Below, in pieces: positions 27,535-40,095 of a stretch of 64,000 nucleotides of DNA; the first letter of the stretch is position 1, and each line of letters starts with the position of its first letter. The DNA lies in the NCBI RefSeq assembly GCF_900100655.1, contig NZ_FNCE01000009.1, forward strand, positions 40,673 through 104,672. The letters are read 5' to 3'. The notes under the pieces are model-generated. The model was not told where the DNA came from. It worked only from the letters and a program-made list of their open reading frames with translations, and did not search any database. A program made the position numbers and the translations under genes. The stretch is from Limimonas halophila. Lineage in GTDB: Bacteria; Pseudomonadota; Alphaproteobacteria; Kiloniellales; Rhodovibrionaceae.

Positions 27535-27698
27535 GGGTCCGTCCTCCTGTGCCGTTCGGCGGGCGAGCCTGCCCGAATGGGGGAGGGTTTTCCACCCCCG
27601 GGGTTACGCCGGGCTCTCGGCGGGCGCCACGGGATGCTTTCGGGACCTGCGCTGTCGCCTTAGCCTGCGCGGGCCGAACGACCCTTGGGAGCGAGCGA

Positions 27699-29744
27699 AT
27701 GACGGACGCGCGTGCGGACACCGGCGAGCTGGCGCGGCTGCTGGCGGCGGCCGATTCACCGTACGACGTGCCCACGCTTGACGAGCTGCTGGCGGGCGTC
27801 GCGGCCAGCCACCGCCAGCTCGGCGATCCCGACGCCTGGATGCGGCTGGTGGCGGCCGACCCGGCCCCGGCCCTGCGCGACGCGCTCAACGCGCGGCTGG
27901 AGCGGGTGTTGGCGCACGCGGACGGGGGCCTGAGCGCCGGCAAGACCGCGACGGCCGAACGCCTGGCGGCGCTGCGCGCGGAGCTGGACCGGCGCGGGCT
28001 GGACGGTTTCGTGATCCCGCGCGCCGACGTGCACCAGGGCGAGTTCGTGCCGCCGCACGCGCAGCGGCTGGCGTGGCTGACCGGCTTCACCGGGTCCGCC
28101 GGCACGGCCGTGGTGCTGCGCGAGGCGGCGGCGATCTTCGTCGACGGCCGTTACACCGTGCAGGCGCGTGGGGAGGTGGACACCGACCGGATCGCGGTTT
28201 GCTACACGGGCGAGACGCAGCCGGCCGACTGGATCGCCGCCAACCTGGGCGACGGGCGCCTGGGCCACGATCCCTGGCTGCACACCGAGCGCGGCGTCCA
28301 GCGGCTCCAGAGCGCGGCGGCGCGCGCGGGCGGGCAGGTGGTCGCCACCGACGGCAACCCGCTCGACGCCGTGTGGACGGACCAGCCGGCGCCCCCGATC
28401 AGCGCCGTGGTTCCGCACGAGCTTGCGTATGCGGGCGAAACCAGCGCCGCCAAACGCGCGCGGGTGGCGCGGACCGTTGCCGAAGCGGGCGCGGATGTGG
28501 GCGTGCTGACGCTGCCGGACTCGATCACGTGGCTGCTCAACGTGCGCGCCAGCGACATCGAGCACACGCCCGTGCCGCTGTCCTTCGCCGTGCTGCACGC
28601 GGATGGGGCGGTGACCTGGTACCTGGACGCCCGCAAGCTGCCCGACGCGACCCGTTCAGCGCTGGACGACGCCGTGACGATCCGCCCGATGGCGGCCTTC
28701 GCGGACGAGGTGGCGGCGCTGGCGGGCGACGGAACGCGCCTGCTGGCGGACCCGGCGACCGCCCCGGCGCGCGTGCTGGACGCCATCCGCGCCGCCGGCG
28801 GCGAGCCCGTGACCGGCAGCGATCCGGTGCGTCTGCCCAAGGCGTGCAAGACGGCGGCGGAACTGGCGGGCAGCCGCGCCGCCCACGAACGCGACGGCGC
28901 GGCGCTGACGCGCTTTCTGGCGTGGCTGGCGCGCGAGGTCCCCGAGCGCGCGGGCGGCGACGCGCCCGTGACAGAGTTGGAGGCGGCGGAGGCGCTGACG
29001 GCGCTGCGCAAGGGCGATCCCGCGTTCCGCGACGCCGCTTTCGGCACCATCTCCGCCGCCGGGGAGCACGGCGCCATCGTGCACTACCGCGTTAGCGCCG
29101 CGAGCAACCGGGCGCTCGGCGCGGGCGAGCTCTACCTCTGCGATTCCGGCGGGCAGTACCCCGACGGCACGACGGACGTGACGCGCACGATCGCCGTCGG
29201 CCAGCCCACCGAGGCGCAGCGGTGGCGCTACACGCGCGTGCTCAAGGGCCACATCGCGCTGGCGACGGCCGTGTTCCCCGAGGGCACGACGGGCCACCAG
29301 CTCGACCCCTTCGCGCGCCGGCCGCTGTGGGCGGCGGGGCTGGACTACGCGCACGGGACGGGGCACGGCGTGGGCAGCTACCTGGGCGTGCACGAAGGCC
29401 CGCAGGTCATCAGCAAGCGTGCCAGCGAGACGGCGCTCAAGCCGGGCATGATCTGCTCCAACGAGCCGGGGCACTACCTGGAGGGCGCGGACGGCATCCG
29501 CATCGAGAACCTCGTCGCCGTCACCGAGGTCGAGGTGCCGGGCGCGGACCAGCGCGTGCTCGGCTTCGAGACGCTGACGCTCGCGCCCTACTGCCGCGCC
29601 CTGATCGCGCCCGAGCTTTTGACGCCCGACGAAATCGCCTGGATCGACGCCTACCACACCCGCGTGCGAGAGACGCTCACACCCGCGCTGGACGCCCGCA
29701 CGGCCGAGTGGTTGGCCGAAGAGACGCGCCCCCTGGCGGGATGA
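27699..29744 (+). CDS. pepP: Aminopeptidase P family protein (Xaa-Pro aminopeptidase, M24B) with N-terminal extension
   Basis: 681 aa. It removes an N-terminal residue before proline. Two creatinase-like N-domains (RLAALRAELDRRGLDGFVIP onwards) lead into the pita-bread catalytic domain, with metal ligands in YLCDSGGQYPDGTTDVTRTI (two Asp), HGTGHGVG (His), SNEPGHYLEG (Glu) and GIRIENLVAV (Glu). Family members usually begin at about the KTATERLAALR segment. Here ~85 extra residues precede it (MTDARADTGELARLLAAADSPYDVPTLDELL), rich in Ala, Asp and Leu. ATG 27699 has GGGAGCGAGCGA upstream, so the extension may be real. Confidence 0.92.
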   Translation: MTDARADTGELARLLAAADSPYDVPTLDELLAGVAASHRQLGDPDAWMRLVAADPAPALRDALNARLERVLAHADGGLSAGKTATAERLAALRAELDRRGLDGFVIPRADVHQGEFVPPHAQRLAWLTGFTGSAGTAVVLREAAAIFVDGRYTVQARGEVDTDRIAVCYTGETQPADWIAANLGDGRLGHDPWLHTERGVQRLQSAAARAGGQVVATDGNPLDAVWTDQPAPPISAVVPHELAYAGETSAAKRARVARTVAEAGADVGVLTLPDSITWLLNVRASDIEHTPVPLSFAVLHADGAVTWYLDARKLPDATRSALDDAVTIRPMAAFADEVAALAGDGTRLLADPATAPARVLDAIRAAGGEPVTGSDPVRLPKACKTAAELAGSRAAHERDGAALTRFLAWLAREVPERAGGDAPVTELEAAEALTALRKGDPAFRDAAFGTISAAGEHGAIVHYRVSAASNRALGAGELYLCDSGGQYPDGTTDVTRTIAVGQPTEAQRWRYTRVLKGHIALATAVFPEGTTGHQLDPFARRPLWAAGLDYAHGTGHGVGSYLGVHEGPQVISKRASETALKPGMICSNEPGHYLEGADGIRIENLVAVTEVEVPGADQRVLGFETLTLAPYCRALIAPELLTPDEIAWIDAYHTRVRETLTPALDARTAEWLAEETRPLAG

Positions 29745-29753
29745 TACGCGGTG

Positions 29754-29966
29754 TCAGCGCAGCTCGGTCGGCTCTTCGTCGTCCTGCTTGGGCTGGCGGG
29801 CCTGCTGGGTTTCCGTCGGCTCCCCACCTGCGGTGTCGGTGGCAGCCCCGGTGACCGCATTGCCGGCGCTGGAGATATCGCGGCCCAGTCCCTCGACGGT
29901 ATTGCAGCCCGCCGCGCCCGCGGCGAGGCCGATGGCGGCGAGAAGGGCGATCACGTGTCGCGGCAT
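29754..29966 (-). CDS. Entericidin-like small lipoprotein
   Basis: 70 aa. MPRHVIALLAAIGLAAGAAGC is a lipoprotein signal with lipobox AAGC (Cys 21). The mature start NTVEGLGRDISSAGNAVTGAA matches the EcnA/EcnB entericidin core. A polar, acidic C-terminal tail (TETQQARQPKQDDEEPTELR) is added. AAAGGGGAC lies before ATG 29966. Entericidins are stress-linked membrane-active lipoproteins; the toxic or protective role here is not known. Only one entericidin-type gene is present, without a partner. Confidence 0.82.
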   Translation of the reverse strand: MPRHVIALLAAIGLAAGAAGCNTVEGLGRDISSAGNAVTGAATDTAGGEPTETQQARQPKQDDEEPTELR

Positions 29967-30166
29967 CGGAACGTCCCCTTTTGTGCCTTTCGAGGCCGCG
30001 CGGCTCGCAACGGGCGGTCCCGCCCGGCTATGTCCGCGCGGTGCACAGTATGCGGCGCGGTGCGGGCGCGTTCCACGTCCCCTCGTGTACATTCCGTGGC
30101 AAAGGCGTGGGAGGCGCGGGCCGAAGGCGCTACGTCCCGAGGGCGATACGGGGCCACATACGAAAG

Positions 30167-30192
30167 GGCCGCCAGCCCGGAAGCTGGCGGCC
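30167..30192 (-). terminator. Terminator after greA
   Basis: GGCCGCCAGC (30167-30176) pairs with GCTGGCGGCC (30183-30192) around CCGGAA. Read leftward it is followed by CTTTCGTATGT. It lies 40 bp after the greA stop and probably ends the carA-carB-greA transcript. Confidence 0.7.
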
Positions 30193-30231
30193 GAACCACG
30201 GGCGCGGGCCGGCATCGCGGCCGGCCGCGCC

Positions 30232-30708
30232 TTACTGGAATCGCACGTCGACGATCTCGAAGTACTTCTGCCCCTTGGGCGTCTCGATCTCGACGGAATC
30301 GCCGACGGACTTGCCGATCAGCCCGCGGGCGATGGGCGAGGTGACGGAGATCTTGTTCTCCTTCACGTCGGCTTCCACCTCGCCGACGATCTGGTAGGTC
30401 GTCTCCTCGTCCGTGTCCTCGTCGGCGATCGTGACCGTGGCGCCGAACTTCACGGTGTCGCCCGACAGCTTGGAGACGTCGATCACTTCCGCGCGCGCCA
30501 TCTGGTCCTCGATCTCGGCGACGCGGCCCTCGATGAAGCTCTGGCGGTCGCGCGCGGCGTGGTATTCCGCGTTCTCGGACAGGTCGCCGTGCTCGCGCGC
30601 CTCGGCGATGGCCTGGATGACCTCGGGCCGCGCGGTCAGGCGCAGATGCTGGAGCTCTTCCTGAAGGCGGTTATAGCCTTCGGCCGTCATGGGAATCTTC
30701 TGTGTCAT
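30232..30708 (-). CDS. greA: Transcription elongation factor GreA
   Basis: 158 aa. It rescues backtracked RNA polymerase by stimulating transcript cleavage. The N-terminal coiled coil carries the acidic tip ([21 protein letters not shown], residues ~38-58) with the D-L-S-E-N-A-E-Y signature. The C-terminal FKBP-like domain ends [26 protein letters not shown] 30708 is preferred; a GTG lies two codons upstream. It follows carB, in the common alphaproteobacterial order. Confidence 0.95.
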   Translation of the reverse strand: MTQKIPMTAEGYNRLQEELQHLRLTARPEVIQAIAEAREHGDLSENAEYHAARDRQSFIEGRVAEIEDQMARAEVIDVSKLSGDTVKFGATVTIADEDTDEETTYQIVGEVEADVKENKISVTSPIARGLIGKSVGDSVEIETPKGQKYFEIVDVRFQ

Positions 30709-30784
30709 TGGCACTCAACCGCGGCCAACTCGTGTGGTCCAGAAACTGACGTGATGGCGGCGGCGCTCGGCGCAAGCACCGCGA

Positions 30785-34045
<3,261 letters not shown>

Positions 34046-34093
34046 GCCTGGGCGGGTCGCTTGCTGGTGCGGTGGCTGGGTGGCTGCGCGGTT

Positions 34094-35254
<1,161 letters not shown>

Positions 35255-35304
35255 TCGGCTGGCTCCCGGTCCGGCAGCGGGCTTGTCTGCGTCTCGCACG
35301 CGCG

Positions 35305-35332
35305 TATATACGAGCGCCGCGGCGCGTTCCAA
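35305..35332 (-). promoter_or_regulatory. Promoter of carA-carB-greA
   Basis: Read leftward: TTGGAA (35327-35332), a 16-nt spacer, then TATATA (35305-35310). This sigma-70-like pair stands out in GC-rich sequence and would start transcription about 45 nt before the carA ATG. Confidence 0.6.
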
Positions 35333-35459
35333 TGCATTGTGCGAATGCGAAGGGCGGCCGCGCGTGTGCGCGTGCTGATCCACGCCCGCTGCCCCGGGCA
35401 GCGGGCGGCTTTCGTTTACGCGCAGTTCGCGCTTCGGTCAAACGTAAGGCGGTGGCGGG

Positions 35460-35915
35460 ATGTTGCGCCAGCAGCTCAATGATGCCCTCAAGCAGGCCCT
35501 GCGCACGCGCGATGAGCGCACGGCGGCGACGCTGCGGCTGATCCTCGCGGCTCTGAAGGACCGCGACATCGCCGCGCGCGCGCAGGGAAGCACCGACGGC
35601 ATCGACGACGATGAGATCCAGCGCATGCTGGAAAAGCTCGCCCAGCAGTCGCGCGAGGCCGCGGCCAACTACGACCGCGCCGGCCGTGCGGACCTGGCGG
35701 AGAAGGAGCGCCAGGAGATCGAGGTGATCCAGCGCTTCCTGCCGCGCCAGCTGGACGAGGCGGAGACGCGCCGGGCCGTGGACGACGCCATCCAGGAGCT
35801 GGGCGCGCACAGCCTCAAGGACATGGGCCGCGTGATGAACCACCTGCGCAGCCAATACCGCGGGCGCATGGACTTTACCCACGCCTCCAGCATCGCCAAG
35901 CACAAGCTGGATTAA
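35460..35915 (+). CDS. yqeY: GatB/YqeY domain protein
   Basis: 151 aa. It resembles the tRNA-binding tail domain of GatB as a free-standing protein: LRQQLNDALKQALRTRDERTAATLRLILAALKDRDI at the start, AEKERQEIEVIQRFLPRQLDEAE in the middle, and MGRVMNHLRSQYRGRMDFTHASSIAKHKL at the end. A role in aminoacyl-tRNA transactions has been proposed but not shown. In many alphaproteobacteria dnaG and rpoD follow; here a low-GC island does. Confidence 0.92.
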   Translation: MLRQQLNDALKQALRTRDERTAATLRLILAALKDRDIAARAQGSTDGIDDDEIQRMLEKLAQQSREAAANYDRAGRADLAEKERQEIEVIQRFLPRQLDEAETRRAVDDAIQELGAHSLKDMGRVMNHLRSQYRGRMDFTHASSIAKHKLD

Positions 35916-36082
35916 AGATCGCGAGGATTGACCCGATCACGTTTGGGGCGAATTGTCTCGCTGTGATTGCCGAGCAGATGCTTGATTCATGTTTCTTCTG
36001 TGATATCGGCGTCGTCGCAACCTCCTCGGAAAATGCGATCATTCCGCCGCGACAACGCCGAGGGCGGCATATGTATGCTGGT

Positions 36083-36102
36083 CTCGGCATGTGTCTGCCG
36101 AG
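36083..36102. promoter_or_regulatory. Inverted repeat upstream of the MNT-HEPN operon
   Basis: CTCGGCA (36083-36089) and TGCCGAG (36096-36102) flank six bases, directly upstream of the candidate -35 box. It could be an operator for the winged-helix protein encoded next. This is inference. Confidence 0.4.
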
Positions 36103-36108
36103 CACGGC

Positions 36109-36137
36109 GTGACGTTGCCGACCGGTTGTGGTATCCT
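36109..36137 (+). promoter_or_regulatory. Candidate promoter giving a leaderless MNT-HEPN transcript
   Basis: GTGACG (36109-36114), a 17-nt spacer and TATCCT (36132-36137). The -10 box ends six bases before ATG 36144, so transcription would start at or next to the start codon. No Shine-Dalgarno is present, consistent with a leaderless mRNA. Confidence 0.45.
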
Positions 36138-36143
36138 GCGCGC

Positions 36144-36848
36144 ATGGATGTCGAACCCAAGCGTAAACGACAGACTTCAAGCGCGCTGCGTCAACCGTTC
36201 GATTATGTGTTTCGGACAAATTCTCATGTTCGTATATTGCGAGTTCTTTATAAAAAGGGTTCGCCGATGTCCAACACACTGATCGCTCGATGGGCGGGTT
36301 TGCCGGTTCGGACAGTACGGGCAGCGGTCTCGGAACTCGAGAATGTATCTGTCATAGAGATGCACGGTTCCCAGCATCATCCCACATTTTCATTAAAGTC
36401 TGACAGTGTTCTGGCAGATGCGGTTGTGCAGATCTTCGGTGCAGAAGAAACGCGCTACGCCGACATTCTGGAGACGATCGAGCACGAAGTCTCAGTGCTG
36501 GGCAAACATCTCGATGCGGCGTGGCTGTTTGGAAGCGTGGCGCGCGGCGATGACAAGCCTGACAGCGACATCGATATCGCGGTGGTGTCGAGTGCCAACA
36601 TGACCAAACAGCAGCAAATGGATTTGCAGACGCTGTTAGCGCAACGCCTCTTTGTTGTGACGTATAAGCACCAATACGAAGTGTCCGTGGTGCTGATTGA
36701 TGAAGCTGATATCCGGGAATACGAGCGCCTGGAGAATGCGTGGTGGGAAAACCTCAAGGCTGAGGCTCGAACCCTTGTTGGTGACGACCCTGTCACCATG
36801 AGCAAGCGGATCGCTCGTCAGGCGCCCAACCGAGGGGCGCGGCAATGA
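36144..36848 (+). CDS. Nucleotidyltransferase (MNT fold) with N-terminal winged helix; probable antitoxin
   Basis: 234 aa. Residues ~20-95 form a winged helix (NSHVRILRVLYKKGSPMSNTLIARWAGLPVRTVRAAVSELENV). Residues ~118-185 are a minimal nucleotidyltransferase: WLFGSVARG (127-135) followed by DSDIDIAVV with metal-binding Asp142 and Asp144. In MntA/HepT-type modules such an enzyme neutralises a HEPN RNase, in studied cases by AMPylation. The fused DNA-binding domain suggests it also represses its own promoter. Its stop overlaps the HEPN start (ATGA). GC is about 47-50% over much of the gene, unlike the flanks, which points to recent transfer. Start chosen at ATG 36144; an in-frame extension upstream is not protein-like. 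Confidence 0.8.
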   Translation: MDVEPKRKRQTSSALRQPFDYVFRTNSHVRILRVLYKKGSPMSNTLIARWAGLPVRTVRAAVSELENVSVIEMHGSQHHPTFSLKSDSVLADAVVQIFGAEETRYADILETIEHEVSVLGKHLDAAWLFGSVARGDDKPDSDIDIAVVSSANMTKQQQMDLQTLLAQRLFVVTYKHQYEVSVVLIDEADIREYERLENAWWENLKAEARTLVGDDPVTMSKRIARQAPNRGARQ

Positions 36849-37267
36849 CCCGCAAGGGCCGGAGGACGATCGCGACTCCCGAGACGGGGCGCGCACGTTT
36901 CAAGAAGGCAAAACGCGACCATGCGTCGGCTGAAACGTTGTTGGCACTCAAGAGCGATGAGCATGAAGCGGCGGATGATGTTGCAAAGCTCATCATTCAG
37001 GCCGCGATCGCTTACACCGATGCGGTGACAGCCGAGTATGGCGGAGAAATTGCGCAGGGGAGGCACGCCGAGAGCGTTAAGGTGCTCCGCGACGCGCTGG
37101 GCAACAAGTTGCCCAAGGAACAAGAGACGCGCTTGGGTCGATTGCTAACCCATAAGGAAACCGTGGAGTATGGCGCACGCGAAACGACCGTGAAGCAGGT
37201 CCAGCAGCTTCAACTCGACCTGGATCGGTACGCCTCCTGGGCGCGTGAGTTGTTGGGTCGTTCGTAA
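36845..37267 (+). CDS. HEPN-like protein, probable toxin partner of the nucleotidyltransferase
   Basis: 140 aa, predicted all-helical. Residues 96-103 (RLGRLLTH) fit the HEPN catalytic pattern R-x(4-6)-H, here R-x6-H. They are followed by KETVEYGARETT and a long C-terminal helix (VKQVQQLQLDLDRYASWARELL), an arrangement like the small HEPN families of toxin-antitoxin pairs. HEPN proteins of such pairs are RNases; activity here is inferred. The gene is translationally coupled to the nucleotidyltransferase and lies in the same low-GC island. It ends 27 bp before the convergent methyltransferase stop. Confidence 0.65.
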   Translation: MTRKGRRTIATPETGRARFKKAKRDHASAETLLALKSDEHEAADDVAKLIIQAAIAYTDAVTAEYGGEIAQGRHAESVKVLRDALGNKLPKEQETRLGRLLTHKETVEYGARETTVKQVQQLQLDLDRYASWARELLGRS

Positions 37268-37294
37268 TCGGCATCACCGACGCTGTTGCTGCGT

Positions 37295-38065
37295 TCACGC
37301 GTCGTTGGCGTGCCAGTGCCGGCGTGCGGCGGCCGGCGGGGGCGTCACGCGCGGCATGGGGACGACGACCCGGCTCCGCGCCGGTTCGGCCGTCCGCTGC
37401 GGCCGGTTCACGGCGTAGAGCTGCTTGCCCGCTTCCAGCATGAGCACGCCGCCGAAGTGCGGCATCCAGCGCTGGCCCAGGCGTTCGAACGCGGGCGCGG
37501 CGCCCAGCAGCGTGCGCGAGCGCGTCGGCGGCACGAAGAGGGCCCGGCGCGTCTGGATCGGCATGAACATGGCCTCGCGCAGCACGCCCGCGAGCTGGCT
37601 TGCGGAATAGGGCTTGCCCTGGCCGAAGGGCGTGCTGTCGAAGCGCGACCACAGCCCGCGCCGGTTGGGCACGATCACCACCACGCGCCCGTCGCCCATG
37701 AGCACGCGCCACACCTCGCGCAGCATCTCGCGCAAGTTTTCGGTGCTTTCCAGGGAGTGCGCCAGCACCACGCGGTCGACGGAGAAGTCGGTCAGCGGCA
37801 GCGCACTCTCGTCCACCAGGGCCGTGCGGTTCGCCCCGACCTCGGGCCAGCCGAGCACCCCCTGCTGCGCCGGCATGAAGCTGAGCACGCGCTCGGCCTC
37901 GTCCTCGAAGGGCGCCAGGAAGGGCGTGGTGTAGCCCAGGCCGAGCACGCGCTGGCCGCGCAGGTCGGGCCAGGCGCGGCGCAGCTCGCGGCGCACGATG
38001 CGCCGGGCGACGCGCCCCGTCCGGGTGGCGTAGAAGTCGCGCAGATCGACGACGTCGGCGAACAT
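37295..38065 (-). CDS. Class I SAM-dependent methyltransferase
   Basis: 256 aa. The SAM site is degenerate but visible: RVLGLGYTTPFLAPF (~residue 40) replaces the usual glycine-rich loop, followed by SALPLTDFSVDRVVLAHSLES (motif like DxLPxxdxxFDxvv). The C-terminal half is a proline- and arginine-rich extension. This protein is regularly found divergent from gloB in alphaproteobacteria, as here. The substrate is unknown. Start ATG 38065. Confidence 0.78.
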   Translation of the reverse strand: MFADVVDLRDFYATRTGRVARRIVRRELRRAWPDLRGQRVLGLGYTTPFLAPFEDEAERVLSFMPAQQGVLGWPEVGANRTALVDESALPLTDFSVDRVVLAHSLESTENLREMLREVWRVLMGDGRVVVIVPNRRGLWSRFDSTPFGQGKPYSASQLAGVLREAMFMPIQTRRALFVPPTRSRTLLGAAPAFERLGQRWMPHFGGVLMLEAGKQLYAVNRPQRTAEPARSRVVVPMPRVTPPPAAARRHWHANDA

Positions 38066-38242
38066 GCCTCGACGTATCCCATGAAAACCGGGTGCTGGGC
38101 GCGCCCGGGCGCGCGGGCCTTTTGTCGCGATGGCGGGCAGTTTACCGTGCGTCCGCGCCGCGGTGCAACGCGCGCCGGGCGCGAGATCAGCCGCGCCCAT
38201 GCGGCGTTTCGTCGGTCGGCAACCATCGAGGAGGATGCCGGG

Positions 38243-39013
38243 ATGGCCGAGCTTCAGGTCGTGCTCGTTCCCGCCCTGTCGGACAACTACATCTATCTGG
38301 CCCACGAGCCATCCACGGGCGAGACGGCGGTGGTCGACCCCGCCGAGGCCGAGCCCGTGCTGCGCGCCGCGCGCGATCGCGGCTGGACCATCACCCACAT
38401 CCTCAACACCCACCACCACGGCGACCACACCGCCGGCAACCGCGAGGTGCAGGACGCCACGGGCGCGCCCATCGTCGGCCCCAAGGCGGATCAGGGCCGC
38501 ATCCCCGGCATCACCGTGGCGCTGGACGAGGGCGACACCTATTCGGTGGGCGAGGCCGAGGCGAAGGTGATCTTCACGCCCGGCCACACCAGCGGCCACG
38601 TCAGCTTCTGGTTCCACACCGCCGACGCGCTCTTCGCCGGGGACACGCTGTTCGCGCTTGGCTGCGGCCGGCTGTTCGAGGGCGACGCCAAGCAGATGTG
38701 GACCTCGCTGCAGAAGCTGCGCGAGCTGCCGGATGCCACGCGCCTCTTCTGCGGCCACGAGTACACGCGCACCAACGCGCGCTGCGCGGTGACGGTCGAT
38801 CCCGACAACGCCGAACTGAAGCGCCGCGCCGACGAGATCGAAAAGCTGCGCGAGCGCGGCGAGCCGACGATCCCGTCCACGCTGGGCGCGGAGAAGGCGA
38901 CCAACCCCTTCCTGCGCGCCGACGCGCCGGAGATCGGGCAGGCGCTGGGCATGCCGGGCGCCGATCCCGTCGAGGTCTTCGCCGCCGTGCGCGAGCGCCG
39001 CAACCGTTTCTGA
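38243..39013 (+). CDS. gloB: Hydroxyacylglutathione hydrolase (glyoxalase II)
   Basis: 256 aa. It hydrolyses S-lactoylglutathione, completing methylglyoxal detoxification. The metallo-beta-lactamase metal motif THHHGDHTAGN (~56-66) is complete, with GHTSGH (~113), AGDTLFALGCGRLFEG (~133) and the C-terminal CGHEYTRTN typical of GloB. GAGGAGG precedes ATG 38243. Followed by a GST gene, another glutathione enzyme. Confidence 0.95.
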   Translation: MAELQVVLVPALSDNYIYLAHEPSTGETAVVDPAEAEPVLRAARDRGWTITHILNTHHHGDHTAGNREVQDATGAPIVGPKADQGRIPGITVALDEGDTYSVGEAEAKVIFTPGHTSGHVSFWFHTADALFAGDTLFALGCGRLFEGDAKQMWTSLQKLRELPDATRLFCGHEYTRTNARCAVTVDPDNAELKRRADEIEKLRERGEPTIPSTLGAEKATNPFLRADAPEIGQALGMPGADPVEVFAAVRERRNRF

Positions 39014-39053
39014 ACCGCTCGGGAACGGGCCACGACAAACACGGAGAGCCGCG

Positions 39054-39665
39054 ATGCTGCTGCGCTATTCGCCCACCTCGCCCTACGTGCGCAAGGTGAC
39101 GGTCGCCGCCGAGGAGATCGGGTTGGCCGACCATCTGACCTGGCAGCACACCAACCCGTGGGTGCCCGAAAGCGACATCGGCACCCACAACCCGCTGGGC
39201 AAGATTCCCGCGCTGGTCCTCGACAGCGGGGAAACGCTCTACGAGTCGGACCTGATCTGCGAGTACCTGGACAGCCTGCACGCGGGCGAGAAGCTGTTTC
39301 CGCCCGAAGGCGAGCGGCGCTGGCGTGCGCTCAAGCTGCACGCGCTGGCCGACGGCATGCTCGACTCCGCCGTGCACCGCATCGTGGAGAACAACAAGCG
39401 TCCCGCCGAGCTGTACTGGGCGGACTGGGACGCCTATCAGCAGCGCAAGATCGACCGCGGCCTGGACGCGCTGGAAGCCGACCCGGACCGCCTGGAGGAA
39501 CGCCTGACCATCGGCCAGATCGCCGTCGCCTGCGCCCTGGGCTTCCTCGACTTCCGCTTCCCCAGCGTCGCTTGGCGCGAGACGCGCCCCCATCTGGCGG
39601 CCTGGTACGACGCCTTCGCCAAGCGGCCGTCGATGCAGAAGACCGTGCCGCAGCAGCCGTCGTAA
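39054..39665 (+). CDS. Glutathione S-transferase family protein
   Basis: 203 aa. The thioredoxin-like N-domain (LLRYSPTSPYVRKVTVAAEE, then NPLGKIPALVLDSGETLYESDLICEYLD) has the cis-proline (KIPAL) and the Glu-Ser pair that binds the gamma-glutamyl group. The helical C-domain follows (LKLHALADGMLDSAVHR to PHLAAWYDAFAKRPSM). Subfamily and substrate are unknown. The catalytic residue is probably one of the Ser residues near the N-terminus (SPTSPY). 40 bp after gloB. Confidence 0.9.
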   Translation: MLLRYSPTSPYVRKVTVAAEEIGLADHLTWQHTNPWVPESDIGTHNPLGKIPALVLDSGETLYESDLICEYLDSLHAGEKLFPPEGERRWRALKLHALADGMLDSAVHRIVENNKRPAELYWADWDAYQQRKIDRGLDALEADPDRLEERLTIGQIAVACALGFLDFRFPSVAWRETRPHLAAWYDAFAKRPSMQKTVPQQPS

Positions 39666-39669
39666 CGCC

Positions 39670-40095
39670 GTGGACGCCGCCACCGTCATCGCCCGCCTGG
39701 GCCTGACGCCCCATCCCGAGGGCGGGGCCTACCGCGAGACCTTCCGCGAGCCCGATCCGGCCGGCGGGCGCGACCGCACCAGCGCGATCTACTACCTGCT
39801 GGCGGCGGGCGAGGTGTCGCACTGGCACCGCGTGGACGCCAGCGAGGTCTGGCACCACTACACGGGCGATCCGCTGGCGCTCGCGATCTCGCCGGACGGC
39901 GTGACGGTCGAGCGCATCGTGCTGGGCAGCGATCTGGCGGCGGGGCACCGGCCACAGGCCGTGGTCCCGGCGTGGGCGTGGCAATCGGCGGAAACGCGGG
40001 GCGCCTGGACGCTCGCGGGCGCGACCGTGACGCCCGCCTTCACCTTCGACGGCTTCGAGCTGGCGCCCGCCGACTGGGCGCCCGGGGTGTCATGA
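39670..40095 (+). CDS. Cupin_5 (DUF985) domain protein
   Basis: 141 aa. The cupin barrel starts LGLTPHPEGGAYRETFRE, with SAIYYLLAAGEVSHWHRVDASEVWHHYTGDPL (~residues 38-69) providing the His ligands and QAVVPAWAWQSAETRGAWTLAGATVTPAF the second motif. The length is usual for the family. The role is unknown; yeast and bacterial members have been linked to nucleotide-sugar or small-molecule metabolism without firm proof. GTG start at 39670, 5 bp after the GST stop; its end overlaps the next ATG (ATGA). Confidence 0.85.
   Translation: MDAATVIARLGLTPHPEGGAYRETFREPDPAGGRDRTSAIYYLLAAGEVSHWHRVDASEVWHHYTGDPLALAISPDGVTVERIVLGSDLAAGHRPQAVVPAWAWQSAETRGAWTLAGATVTPAFTFDGFELAPADWAPGVS

Noticed and set aside
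35967..36143. A 59-codon in-frame upstream extension of the nucleotidyltransferase
   Set aside because: The translation is not protein-like, it would cover the promoter and inverted repeat, and the winged-helix homology starts after ATG 36144.
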